DNA of 39,966 bases from an uncultured Bacteroidales bacterium (GCA_937916355.1 CALFTM010000069.1:1-39966); one strand, 5' to 3'; positions 11,601-18,281 are shown, counted from the first letter of the stretch. Made by a program: numbers and translations. Notes: a model not told the origin generated them from the sequence alone.

Positions 11601-14178
11601 ATGTAAATGTGTCGATAGTAGCCTCCAAACAATATTGGACTGTATCACCATCCGCAATCAACTTTTTGCCATTGAACAGGCGTGGCTTGGGAACTATCTC
11701 TTCTTGGATTTTAACGAAAACGGTATCATTACAAAGAGAATTGGAAGTTTTTTTCTTGTATGGAGTAGCATAAATGATAGGATATACACCGTTTTTAATT
11801 CTAATACAAGTGTCTTTATTTTCCACCCAACCAGTGTTCTCACTAAAATTCATATCCAAATGAGAGACAGGAGACTTACGATTTATTATAGTCTCTATTT
11901 TTTCAAACAAGACATCGACAATGTAAACACTATCAACAGCCCCCTTTCTTAATATTTTATATAAATCACCATTAGGTTCTGGTACTTCCAAGCCAGTTGC
12001 GTCCCAATACTCTTTCATCTCCCTCCAATTGGCAGAATCACTATAAACAACATTTAGATTTTGGTCGCCACGGCGAAACGGTGTTTTAATAGCCAATTGG
12101 CATAGATCTACAATGCTATCAAGTTTCACCTCAATCCAGTTGAGACTATCCTTTTTAGCGTTGGCATCCACATCAAAGTTATATTCTTTCAATAACAACT
12201 CCTTTATGATGGAAGTGTCAATACAAGCATCTGCACAACCATCCAAATGTATCGTGTCAGGGATGTTTGAACAACCAAATTCAAAATCAAGCTTAAATCG
12301 AGTTGGTGGATTATTCACACAACCACCACCGCCGGCACCACCACCGCCTCCTGCGCCGCCACCAGCGCCACCGCCCCAGCCGCCGCCGCCAGCACCGCCT
12401 AATCCAGAACCTCCACCGAAATTGTAAAATTCATCACAGGCGTTTAAATCATCTCTACCCAGCATAGATTCAGGGCTACTATAGAAAGCAGTTGTATCAC
12501 CACTCTCAGACCCTGTCACAGTCATTTTAGACTGAGATATAATTTCGATAGAATCTCCCGTTAAAAGAGCCTTCTCTTTATACTTCAATGTATCAATATA
12601 GACTGTAAACAAAATCTTAAGAATGGTGGTATCCGACATATCCTGTGGAATCTTACCTGTATATCGAAAATCAAAAGTTTCAAGGTTATCCCCAGCTTTT
12701 CGATTCATCGCCTTTTGATAATTAGAGTCCATTATATTAACACAACCAAACCATCCTTTAGTAGAATCTGACGAGTTTTTATACTCTCCTGTTGAATTAA
12801 CTCCAAATGCAGTATGAATAGGATCACTTAATTTCGCATTACTAATTCCTCTCTCCAATAAAGGTCCGGAAATGGAGAAATTACCCACCTTAACAGTGTA
12901 ATCTGGCAATTTCACATCCAATGCGAAATTATCCAAATCCTCCACATTCTCCTTTGTGTTGATTTCAATTTCATAAAGAATGCTATCATGCGCACCTACC
13001 CCCTTTTGCACCGCCTCTATCTGAGGTGTTTGGGGGAGTCCTGTCATCACCACCGCATCAGTAATCATGTGATGCTCGGAGTTTCCTTTAAGAATCAAAT
13101 TTAAAGAAGAATTTCCCTTTGCAATTCGATTATAATGTCTTATTCCATTTTTCAATGTCGGTACAAAACGATGGATGTGAAGGTCATACCCACGCGTATA
13201 CTCGATTACATTATTGATTGTCGCCTCAGCATCACCACACCCGGTTCTCATTGAAATGGAATTATCCAAATATCCAAATCTGGACTCTTCCATTTGATAA
13301 TATACCGCATCGTCAGAATTTAAATTCAGATTAATATCTTCACTAACGAATAGCGATTCCCCATCAGCTTGAAGCGCACCTCCTACCGTATTCAATCCTA
13401 ATATCACATCTCCTAAACCATCATACGGCTTAAGCAAACCAAGCGCAAGCTGTATATTTTTTCCCGGTCTTGAATTAGCACCACAAGGTTCAAACACTTG
13501 TAATGGATAATAGGAAATATCAACTTGTTTCTTTAGTTTTTGCCTATAAATGACAGTCAATGTCCACCCTCCAAATTTGGTAGCTATACTTGAAAGCGTA
13601 TCTGACGCAATATCTGCAACAGTTACCTTAAATGACCCACTTGCATCAATCTTATTAGGGAAATATTTCGTAACATTCGCATGACAAACATAAATTCCAG
13701 CATTATCCTGATTAGCATTCTGCATGACTGTTCTTAAACTGTTATCCGCTGTTATCGAAGTGTATTCTCCATTATTCACGGAAAATTTAACCTCTTTCCA
13801 CACCTCATCATCTGCAGACCATTTACCACTCCACGTAAGACCAACATATGCGATACTGTCATCCTCACACCAGTCTGAACCCGACAAGCAAAAAGATGCG
13901 CTACTTGAATTGGTAGTTGTCGCATCATTGTCAGAATCAAGCTCTTTTAACGAAAGAAGCGTTTCCTCTTCATCCCCATTTCCATCCAGAAAGTTCTGCC
14001 TGAAATTTTTAGTTAAATCGTAATTCACATTACCAATCATAGCAAAATCACCATGACCCGAAAAAGAATGTACCGGATTAACAAATACCTGTGCAGAAAC
14101 AGAACCTGTCCCTACCAACACAAAAAACAACAACGAAACAAGTCGCTTGACACTTTTTATTACTTCTAAGTTTACCAT
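2698..14178 (-). CDS. Giant SprB-like surface adhesin with type IX type B sorting domain
   Basis: 3826 residues from the ATG at 14178 (an in-frame GTG lies three codons upstream). A signal peptide ends VSAQ, with cleavage likely after A29. Next comes an Ig-like stretch (about 90-165), a unique N-terminal region to about 585, and a pure glycine-rich linker (588-619). From about 620 to 3650 there are tandem Ig-like modules of the CHU_C-associated kind, each with a P-x-x-P linker, a V/YC opening and a later xxC; at least a dozen are obvious. A PKD-like segment (TYYWDFGFG) precedes the C-terminal sorting domain at about 3749-3826, recognised by LQIFDRVGTLIYEG, GWDGTYKG and the ending GYITLVY. The usual TPNGDGxND signature is degenerate (VPNTMYQDGEYRF). 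Expected to be exported by the type IX system and displayed on the surface as an adhesin or gliding-type filament; the ligand is unknown. First gene of a two-gene operon with PorP/SprF. Confidence 0.9.
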   Translation of the reverse strand: MVNLEVIKSVKRLVSLLFFVLVGTGSVSAQVFVNPVHSFSGHGDFAMIGNVNYDLTKNFRQNFLDGNGDEEETLLSLKELDSDNDATTTNSSSASFCLSGSDWCEDDSIAYVGLTWSGKWSADDEVWKEVKFSVNNGEYTSITADNSLRTVMQNANQDNAGIYVCHANVTKYFPNKIDASGSFKVTVADIASDTLSSIATKFGGWTLTVIYRQKLKKQVDISYYPLQVFEPCGANSRPGKNIQLALGLLKPYDGLGDVILGLNTVGGALQADGESLFVSEDINLNLNSDDAVYYQMEESRFGYLDNSISMRTGCGDAEATINNVIEYTRGYDLHIHRFVPTLKNGIRHYNRIAKGNSSLNLILKGNSEHHMITDAVVMTGLPQTPQIEAVQKGVGAHDSILYEIEINTKENVEDLDNFALDVKLPDYTVKVGNFSISGPLLERGISNAKLSDPIHTAFGVNSTGEYKNSSDSTKGWFGCVNIMDSNYQKAMNRKAGDNLETFDFRYTGKIPQDMSDTTILKILFTVYIDTLKYKEKALLTGDSIEIISQSKMTVTGSESGDTTAFYSSPESMLGRDDLNACDEFYNFGGGSGLGGAGGGGWGGGAGGGAGGGGGAGGGGCVNNPPTRFKLDFEFGCSNIPDTIHLDGCADACIDTSIIKELLLKEYNFDVDANAKKDSLNWIEVKLDSIVDLCQLAIKTPFRRGDQNLNVVYSDSANWREMKEYWDATGLEVPEPNGDLYKILRKGAVDSVYIVDVLFEKIETIINRKSPVSHLDMNFSENTGWVENKDTCIRIKNGVYPIIYATPYKKKTSNSLCNDTVFVKIQEEIVPKPRLFNGKKLIADGDTVQYCLEATIDTFTLIKKKKNYDLEPIDSTAKMSFLEYELLSDTVYRYVPKMETDEKAIDSFKIVQKNNTGCPGDTFTFFIEILDVKPTLKPTLPKDSIVCWVDESLKDSVVLSVTNTAVVDSMRGEGFDLAWYLIDDINHNDSLLVRDVTSINIPKDSVGRFGYGVTFYYLGCETEMDTFVLDVKALPKKLTAPEISFCQYVEADSAFVAGKVVKSNSREKTESMLWFPAKSAQFTSEDAISLSSHLSDFNYSEAGVKQLIVAPQSEFGCIGDTTLVSIEVIETDSSATKFIGSADSLLLCVGDDVAPLHGSIDVVLYDKNAKWYWFEKGQKTPVNTLEGLKLGTSKFTPTNAMENPRYDTERPFTRDYQVVRVDSNSCASRPSDFKLIVGDSIHSTPFIGDTVTLDYTGTAKLIELCAGEHPFHKDVLPVKASVNGFSMEAVKKDNITDDCDTTRKYTPKWYEWNNKKNDTINLPVEKVGVSFYCIRQQTPVGCYGPWVNITILVHDSLTEKPTVEAVELCQLDNSLEVSKLVTNPTQYNVHYYDAEKNKIDISEAVIETDEPGEFLSDLKNNLFYVSLYDAETKCESKLVGLDVTIHQKPQRPIVTKDSLYYCTDNQTVDLAEASGTTIYPSDKHTKLVWVDSESVVTDKRKQEDYFVHQMDTLSGCVSEQDTVTIFVEKTFDYVPFDSVTVCYGESIDLWTKVVNAITYNRTVITTADPQFSIQQLLGTTPQAKLTEAEASQIVSLKQPTEESVQRYLITIYDEVSGCHQTDTAQIRFKALPKLEKIDPVTKCQEEEFVLPTPDSDYRFVWQFSDGTIIVDSTHFSLYESDVLTLVATTEDMPFCVDSTHFTININEVPELPLVSDITLCQGTGKHSIPYEKVGSVENPVENIVFMWRNESGEIIPQYDTEKSFDGKSLKEKLFGVVSNTYTKCESSKEITVTMLQAITLGIDDPAPLCQPETFDAATYIQQYVSSEAMAIGGNEPVITDFYSMEGETVKMSADEMSSLSFSKNADAVKYAYKMSDVQGVCSTIDTFVVTIHPKPAQPLIEKGEDSLFYCQDNAPLVVLASDTSFAKNRKLVWQNGVTGLEYTLDAALPTQNLQAYFKDTVTSCESEMSEVVAVVASPIVTRPIGGSDTLVYCAGEVVDLWSMGYNSFVADLKHRSSFVVTNVKKGVYNVPQSVLETLTSTVQDTSTYLFEVMDTLTKCTATNLVTVIFHQLPDFMIEGETAICDNGSIALNVAGDERPISYEWYYGDVLQSTSQQYRQTGLTIDTTLRIVGSLQDLPRCKTEVSHFIDVMPNPEKLQEMQIDVCQDTAGAPIAVNFNRDSHSIGAYSIRWFNEQGDTLHMEENLMQEITEEGVYLYRAELIDKNTLCVGPKSTMTVKVNPQIRIHWNDPDTICQPFTYNLMEALSKAVYGGTNPRYQFTLSGSDTISNETAIAENSKLKVYYKDDNGCELVQPVSVQFFKQPQTPTLVGDTIVCQSIGDVYLSAKKNGTNTLHQTFQWKAKSSERLGDSLALSTENFGTTDYELLSVDTLTHCYSEPTSFTFDVRKKISYSPVGLLESCYNVPVDLPNKVEANYFGSDEEKHFAYFSISPTGSVSSLSQPENILKSGNYLVKVSEKESKCERVDTVAIVVYDSLAVSVEGTTVICQESVVPDLKALNAETYIWRRANGVVSEGANFPFADAVAESETFRLIGEKKMGTLFCQDSIDVMITVNENPQSLMDTSIVFCQDSTATVQPISMNRSTENIAGFIIGWYDSDDNLLSTEEEITVSINKSGIQNYQVRLTNRTTGCVSKPTKVEVKVNPQIVIDWTDPDTICPPNTFNLIENLSKSVWGGTHPIYQFTTFGNEKIANETAIDKSGIYTVHYTDDNGCDMSYKVNIQFFDRPEAPTFTADTTVCQGIGEVVVSASKNGVNTLQQTFEWTSPNAVFVGDELAISTDHYGVTAYEVRAIDTLSHCTSEPVVFNFDVRQKIGYRNIGLMESCYNVPVDLKSVAEKAYFGNPEEKLLSYLKISNNGNVLGVADPSQILTSGRYVVRVNETESGCFRADTVEVAVYDSIGVSVEGPLTICQGDEVEGLVGVNADTYTWRRAGSEMESEVFPFATSVTQSETFRLIGEKKIGTLYCQDSIDVNITVNLNPQTLPDTVLQFCQFEGGADASVKLDKLTREGESLQLVWLDGAEPISSPNDELKLSVQNDTAFTYYFKQVNTLTKCESKLSKAAVTIYPQIRVVLQDTTTCDPNVIDLVNLAKNRAEAEEMTPMIQAQQYFLLEHGLKSDVTSMADRLVKSGIYEVVYSYQVDDLVCTGSGGVQLTFNRQPQKPVIADQSYCQNSGDQIPVGKSSADNLRLIWEDLSSYPSRVDTLQTVFSTAIAGEKEYLVRQIQDLSGCVSENTLVKIHVYPSIHATDQDTSVCFGSMVDLNGLADRNYHGGTEKFSFTTKNKEGQRYSALEVDRSGGYYVYYADSANVCHDTAEIHIHVDDPISLTFDAPASVCSGEEFSIHVSGADTYLWSTGEERNVINVATTIMEDKVFSVTGTRAFRDVYCYADSSIVVPVYESVRPMSLTFDTCYGNPIYLEDVVNKYAITEQVDTIKNITDGLVYSTVHQDLSKSGEYELYVSNQYGCKAVFPLTITSHKVENLLLTYQQTPYCYGDSANFKVSSDNAAKYEWISLEDDAWRFEGEEYDEPLMQSGTFLLIATENKMGCKDTTRFDVSVYEPYEIEITGESNACAGNPINLEIHNYLSQIKWQLEDTTIVGEKSINLIAENTQAYTVSGVDKNNCPVHKNGVIQVAHLQKPKISVENTTIENPDYQLDRENLQVSFYETTTPNGSSLYTYYWDFGFGVTEEQNGNNMAYNTYTEEQIRPNKDIEVRLLVRHEFGCEKSDTAYLKIDPNLFVPNTMYQDGEYRFMEGYDLQIFDRVGTLIYEGSDGWDGTYKGSPATEDTYFYALTYYINGEKQIKTGYITLVY
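4936..7464 (-). repeat. Two long tandem repeats inside the adhesin gene (about 421 codons each)
   Basis: Unit 1 (7464 down to 6199, residues about 2239-2660) and unit 2 (6198 down to 4936, residues 2661-3081) both begin NPQI. They share, in the same order, DPDTIC, YQFT, DDNGC, SCYNVPVDL, a WRRA segment, ETFRLIGEKK and CQDSIDV. The unit lengths are 1266 and 1263 bases. A third partial copy begins at 4935 with YPQIRV. Each unit holds several Ig-like modules, so this is duplication of a multi-domain block. The copies have diverged, so the duplication is not recent. Confidence 0.85.
12322..12417 (-). repeat. Glycine-rich linker coding tract in the adhesin
   Basis: About 96 bases made almost wholly of GGN codons, encoding residues 588-619 (Gly with a few Ala, Ser, Leu and Trp). 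It is far more GC-rich than its surroundings and low in complexity, so copy number may vary between strains. It separates the unique N-terminal region from the Ig-like array. Confidence 0.85.
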
Positions 14179-14352
14179 ATAAACCACCCGATTATCAATT
14201 TCAAATGTCTCATTTTTAAGACACTCATCTTAACATCACAGCAAAAAACGTGCCAAATATTATGAATATTGTACAAAATAATGGGGTTTCTTGTTTTTTT
14301 AAGATTTTTTAATTCCCTCCTATCCTATCACTCATATTTCTTTAATTATGTT

Positions 14353-14360
14353 TAATTTTG
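14353..14360 (+). promoter_or_regulatory. Putative -7 box upstream of queH, in the 14179-14459 divergent gap
   Basis: TAATTTTG fits TAnnTTTG, about 100 bases before the queH ATG. A 9-base inverted repeat, CCCTCCTAT at 14315-14323 and ATAGGAGGG at 14387-14395, brackets this box. On the opposite strand I found no clean -7 match for the giant adhesin gene. Nothing else is recognisable in this gap. Confidence 0.35.
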
Positions 14361-14459
14361 CAAAAATGACAAAGACACCTACTACTATAGGAGGGTTCTT
14401 TAGATTCATTTCATGGAATTTTTAAATTTGTTTCGAGTAAAATGTCATAATATATTTCA

Positions 14460-15080
14460 ATGGCAAACAGGATAAATTACCAAAGGTTATTGGACAGGCT
14501 GCTTGAAAAATTGGCCCAAGAGGGAAAAACTCCCTCCCTGCTCCTACATAGCTGCTGCGCTCCTTGTAGTAGTTATGTGTTGGAATATTTATCAAATTTT
14601 TTCCATATCACACTCTTTTTTTACAATCCGAACATACACCCTCAGGAGGAGTACGATTTAAGACTTTCAGAAGTCAAACGACTTGTTAATGAACTGAATA
14701 CAAACCACCCTATCAAAATCATCGAAGGGGATTACATTCCTGATGTTTTTTACAAGGCAGTCCGCGGAATGGAACAGTCGGAGGAGTGCGGAGAAAGATG
14801 CCACGCCTGCTATCGTTTGCGACTCGAAGAGACCGCCCGGCTTGCCCAAAAATTGGATTTCGACTACTTCACGACAACACTCTCCATAGGACCGAAAAAA
14901 GATTCCAACAAAATCAATGAAATCGGAGAAGAGATCGCCGAAATCTACAAAACAAACCATTTGCCTTCCGACTTCAAAAGGAAAAAGGGTTACGAACGCT
15001 CCATCGTCCTCTCCAGAGAATTGAACCTCTACCGACAAAATTACTGCGGTTGCATATTTTCTCGCAAGAAAAATCCATAA
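14460..15080 (+). CDS. queH: Epoxyqueuosine reductase QueH
   Basis: 206 residues of the QueH (formerly DUF208) family, which reduces epoxyqueuosine to queuosine in tRNA and replaces cobalamin-dependent QueG. The N-terminal HSCCAPCSSYV carries C32, C33 and C36. ECGERCHACYRLRLEETA holds C110, C114 and C117, followed by FDYFTTTLSIGPKKD. The C-terminus has the paired cysteines C196 and C198 (NYCGCIFS). These cysteines are the family's iron-sulfur and metal ligands plus the redox pair. Length is normal. It is a single gene facing away from the adhesin and 63 bases before purH, which has its own promoter-like box. Confidence 0.93.
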   Translation: MANRINYQRLLDRLLEKLAQEGKTPSLLLHSCCAPCSSYVLEYLSNFFHITLFFYNPNIHPQEEYDLRLSEVKRLVNELNTNHPIKIIEGDYIPDVFYKAVRGMEQSEECGERCHACYRLRLEETARLAQKLDFDYFTTTLSIGPKKDSNKINEIGEEIAEIYKTNHLPSDFKRKKGYERSIVLSRELNLYRQNYCGCIFSRKKNP

Positions 15081-15107
15081 CTATTTCGTATATAATTGAT
15101 TATTTGC

Positions 15108-15115
15108 TAACTTTG
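15108..15115 (+). promoter_or_regulatory. Putative promoter of the purH-mre cluster
   Basis: TAACTTTG is a perfect TAnnTTTG -7 element 28 bases before the ATG at 15144. A 3-of-4 match to the -33 TTTG (TTTC at 15084-15087) lies 20 bases upstream, the expected spacing. This is the best-supported promoter in the window. Confidence 0.5.
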
Positions 15116-15143
15116 TACGAGAAAATAAATATTTTTGACATAA

Positions 15144-15749
15144 ATGGCTGATTACAAGAAAATTAAGACGGCATTGGTATCTGTATACCATAAAGACAAC
15201 TTGGATGCGATCATCAAAAAGTTGCACGCAGAGGGTGTTTCGTTCATTTCTACTGGAGGAACACAAGCGTTTATCGAGTCACTGGGCATCCCATGCCAAG
15301 CAGTGGAGTCACTAACTACCTACCCATCTATCTTAGGTGGACGAGTAAAGACTTTGCACCCTAAAATCTTCGGTGGCATCTTGGGTCGCCGCGAGTTGGA
15401 AGAGGACAAGGCGCAAATGGCAAAATACGAAATTCCTGAAATCGACCTCGTTATCGTGGATCTATATCCATTTGAGGATACCGTCGCTTCGGGAGCAGAA
15501 GAAGAAGCCATCATAGAAAAAATCGACATAGGCGGAATCTCATTGATTCGTGCTGCTGCTAAGAACTTCAAGGATGTGGTGATTGTCGCTTCTAAGGCTC
15601 AATACGAACCCCTCATGAAGGAGTTGGAGGCAAACGGTGCCCAGACAACCATCGAAACCCGCAAGTGGTTCGCAAAAGAGGCTTTCGGTGTATCTTCTCA
15701 TTACGACACCGCCATCCACGCCTACTTCGATAACACAATCAAAAAATAA
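15144..15749 (+). CDS. purH: Stand-alone IMP cyclohydrolase (N-terminal half of PurH)
   Basis: 201 residues matching only the first, MGS-like domain of bifunctional PurH, which normally exceeds 500 residues. It closes the ring of FAICAR to make IMP. The active-site set known from PurH is present: K69 in GGRVKTLHPK, Y108 in DLYPF, and D128 and K140 in EKIDIGGISLIRAAAKNF. The protein ends just after SSHYDTAIHAYF, the usual domain boundary. Only 35 bases separate the stop from mreB, so the AICAR transformylase domain is absent here and must be encoded elsewhere or replaced by another enzyme. The clean end argues for a true domain split over a frameshift. From memory, a full-length purH precedes mreB in some Bacteroides; that comparison was not checked. 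Confidence 0.88.
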   Translation: MADYKKIKTALVSVYHKDNLDAIIKKLHAEGVSFISTGGTQAFIESLGIPCQAVESLTTYPSILGGRVKTLHPKIFGGILGRRELEEDKAQMAKYEIPEIDLVIVDLYPFEDTVASGAEEEAIIEKIDIGGISLIRAAAKNFKDVVIVASKAQYEPLMKELEANGAQTTIETRKWFAKEAFGVSSHYDTAIHAYFDNTIKK

Positions 15750-15784
15750 TTAACACAGGTCTCTAACAATAAACTGAAAATAGA

Positions 15785-16822
15785 ATGGGATTGTTTTCAT
15801 TCATGCAAGAAATAGCAATGGACCTCGGCACTGCCAACACGATTATCATCCATAATGATAAAATCGTGGTGGACGAACCTTCTGTTGTCGCGTTAGATTG
15901 CAAAACAAACAAGGCTATCGCCGTCGGAGAGAAGGCCCAACAAATGCATGGCAAAGTTCACGAGGGGATCAGGACCGTACGTCCGCTTCGCGATGGTGTG
16001 ATTGCAGATTTCGACGCAGCAGAGCAGATGATGAGGGAGATGATCAAAACCGCAACCGCCCACAACCGCTGGTTCACTTCTCCTTCACTAAAAATTGTAG
16101 TTTGCATCCCTTCGGGAAGTACCGAAGTGGAACGCCGCGCCGTCCGCGACTCTTCTGAACATGCAGGAGGTCGTGAGGTCTACACAATATATGAACCAAT
16201 GGCAGCCGCTATCGGTGTAGGTATCGATGTTGAAGCCCCAGAGGGAAACATGATCGTAGATATAGGTGGTGGTACAACCGAAATCGCTGTTATCTCTTTG
16301 GCAGGTATCGTCTCAGACAAATCAATCCGTTTTGCAGGAGATGACCTCACCAACGATGTTATCGACTACATGCGTAGCCAACACCAAATCAAAGTGGGTG
16401 AACGTACTGCAGAACAGATCAAAATCAACGTGGGTTCAGCCCTCACAAGCCTCGACCCGTCGGAAGCTCCAGAACCATACCTTGTAAAAGGTCCGAACCA
16501 GATTAGCGCAAAACCGATGGAGGTGCCGGTTTCATACCAAGAAATCGCCCACTGTATGGACAAGACGATTTCAAAAATCGAATCAGCCATCATGAGTGCA
16601 TTGGAACTAACTCCTGCAGAGTTGTACGCAGACATCGTCAACAACGGAATTTGGCTCACAGGTGGTGGTGCGTTGTTGCGCGGATTGAGCAAACGATTCT
16701 CTGATGCAATTGGAATCCCTTTCAATGTGGCGGACGACCCATTGCACGCAGTTGCAAGAGGAACTGGAATCGCATTGAAAAATTCCGACAAATTCTCAGA
16801 GAGCATTTTGATGAGAAGATAA
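15785..16822 (+). CDS. mreB: Rod shape-determining protein MreB
   Basis: 345-residue actin-like ATPase, of usual length. Phosphate-binding segments are MDLGTANTIIIH near the N-terminus and MIVDIGGGTTEIAVISL in the middle; the adenosine motif is WLTGGGALLRGL near the C-terminus. SGSTEVERRAVRDSSEHAG and YEPMAAAIGVGI are typical of MreB. It forms membrane-bound filaments that guide side-wall peptidoglycan synthesis. It begins 35 bases after purH and heads the mreBCD-mrdA-rodA set, though a terminator-like hairpin separates it from mreC. Confidence 0.97.
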   Translation: MGLFSFMQEIAMDLGTANTIIIHNDKIVVDEPSVVALDCKTNKAIAVGEKAQQMHGKVHEGIRTVRPLRDGVIADFDAAEQMMREMIKTATAHNRWFTSPSLKIVVCIPSGSTEVERRAVRDSSEHAGGREVYTIYEPMAAAIGVGIDVEAPEGNMIVDIGGGTTEIAVISLAGIVSDKSIRFAGDDLTNDVIDYMRSQHQIKVGERTAEQIKINVGSALTSLDPSEAPEPYLVKGPNQISAKPMEVPVSYQEIAHCMDKTISKIESAIMSALELTPAELYADIVNNGIWLTGGGALLRGLSKRFSDAIGIPFNVADDPLHAVARGTGIALKNSDKFSESILMRR

Positions 16823-16842
16823 TATTAAGTGTCAGAATAAAC

Positions 16843-16883
16843 CAAACCACAGAGTGATTTGCTTTGTGGTTTGCTTTTGTTTT
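16843..16883 (+). terminator. Probable intrinsic terminator between mreB and mreC
   Basis: CAAACCACA (16843-16851) pairs with TGTGGTTTG (16865-16873) around a 13-base loop and is followed by CTTTTGTTTT. It lies 20 bases after the mreB stop, so mreB may be made in excess over the downstream genes. The loop is long and the stem weak, so it may be leaky. Confidence 0.6.
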
Positions 16884-16942
16884 AAAATCTGATGGTTCTT
16901 GTATTCCATCTTGATTTTTGTTTTGAAAAGCTTTTTTAACAG

Positions 16943-17788
16943 ATGAGGCAGCTTATTCGCTTTTTCCTGACATACAAGACCTTATTCCTATTCATCTTGC
17001 TGGAAGTGGTCGCACTGGCTTTGATTGTGAATCATAGCCGTTTTCAGCGTGTCCATTTCCTAAATTCCAGTAATGTGGTCACAGGGACACTCTACAAGTA
17101 TGTGGATGCCTACTCACGCTATTTTTCTCTTAATTCTGTAAATGATGGATTGACGAAGGAAAACGCAATACTGAAAGAGCAGGTCGCTCGTCTGCAATAC
17201 CAACTTTCCGCAATGCGATATGATTCTACATACTCTGAAAGAAGTCGTATGGCAACTGCAAACCACTACTCGTTCCGCACAGCAAGGGTGATTCAGTCAA
17301 CCACAACATTGACCAACAATTTCCTTACCATCGACAAAGGTCTAAGGGATGGCGTGAAGGTGGGAATGGGTGTCATCAACCATCAAGGGGTCGTCGGAAT
17401 CATCTGCGACGCTTCTCAACGATTCGCAGTCGTCATTCCTATCATCAACGAGGAATCTCGCATCAATGCAAAAGTGGATGGGAAAAGTGAAAACGGAACG
17501 CTTCTATGGTCGGGTCGAGACTGCCGTTTCGCCCAATTGGAAGAGGTGCCCAACTACATCAACGTGAAGAATGGGGATATGGTGAAGACCAGTTCTGCTT
17601 CTTCCATATTTCCGGAAGGTCTCACAGTCGGTGAAATCGTCTCTTCTAAAAACAAAAAGGATAATTTCTATTCAATCAATGTGAAATTAGCGGTGGACTT
17701 CAACAACCTCTCATACGTGGATGTTATAGAGTTTAGACATGCAGAGGAAAAAGAACAATTAGAAGAAAAGGAGGAGAAAGATGAATAA
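16943..17788 (+). CDS. mreC: Rod shape-determining protein MreC
   Basis: 281 residues: a short cytoplasmic start, one membrane helix at about 13-31 (LFLFILLEVVALALIV), a predicted coiled coil (about 62-90, GLTKENAILKEQVARLQYQL), then the MreC beta-barrel domain with FLTIDKGLRDGVKVGMGVIN, GVVGII and a late VGEIV. It ends in an acidic Glu/Lys tail. MreC sits in the inner membrane and links MreB/MreD to PBP2 in the periplasm. It overlaps mreD by 8 bases, indicating translational coupling. I saw no clean TAnnTTTG box in the 120-base gap after mreB. Confidence 0.94.
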   Translation: MRQLIRFFLTYKTLFLFILLEVVALALIVNHSRFQRVHFLNSSNVVTGTLYKYVDAYSRYFSLNSVNDGLTKENAILKEQVARLQYQLSAMRYDSTYSERSRMATANHYSFRTARVIQSTTTLTNNFLTIDKGLRDGVKVGMGVINHQGVVGIICDASQRFAVVIPIINEESRINAKVDGKSENGTLLWSGRDCRFAQLEEVPNYINVKNGDMVKTSSASSIFPEGLTVGEIVSSKNKKDNFYSINVKLAVDFNNLSYVDVIEFRHAEEKEQLEEKEEKDE

Positions 17789-18281
17789 TGATTATTTGCA
17801 ATATGTGCTGAAGTTTATCGGATTGGTGCTTTTGCAAGTACTACTCCTTAATAATATACGTTTCTTAGGTTACATCAACCCCTACTTTTACATCTATCTG
17901 ATACTTACGTTGCCATCGTCCATCAATAAGGATATTGTTCTTTTGATAGGGTTTGTCCTCGGCTTGACCATCGACATATTCTGCGACACACTGGGATGTC
18001 ACATCTTCGCCACAACCCTGATTGCCTATCTGAAACCCTATTTCCATAAATTATTCGGACCGCGCGACGAGTATGAAGCCCAGATTCCGTCCATCCGCTC
18101 TTTTGGAACAGGAGAATTCCTGAAATATACTTTCTCGATGGTAATCACACATCACTTGGCTTTCTTTTTCGTGGAGACACTATCTTTTGCCCATTTCTTC
18201 CACACCCTGATGGTGGCTCTGGGTTGTATGGTCTTCACTATCTTACTAATCTATGTGGTGCAAAGACTAATTGTCAAATAA
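17781..18281 (+). CDS. mreD: Rod shape-determining protein MreD
   Basis: 166 residues, almost wholly hydrophobic, with about five membrane helices, as expected for MreD. LLNNIRFLGYINPYFYIYLIL and GLTIDIFCDTLGCHIFATTLIAY are family-like stretches. It is an integral component of the elongasome beside MreC. It overlaps mreC by 8 bases and is followed after 27 bases by mrdA. MreD is poorly conserved, so gene order adds much of the certainty. Confidence 0.9.
   Translation: MNNDYLQYVLKFIGLVLLQVLLLNNIRFLGYINPYFYIYLILTLPSSINKDIVLLIGFVLGLTIDIFCDTLGCHIFATTLIAYLKPYFHKLFGPRDEYEAQIPSIRSFGTGEFLKYTFSMVITHHLAFFFVETLSFAHFFHTLMVALGCMVFTILLIYVVQRLIVK

Noticed and set aside
12113..12427. Open frame on the plus strand with a proline-rich C-terminus
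   Set aside because: It is the mirror image of the polyglycine tract of the adhesin gene; no independent coding features.
15750..15784. Frameshift in purH hiding the transformylase domain
   Set aside because: Only 35 bases separate the stop from mreB, so no second domain can be present in any frame.
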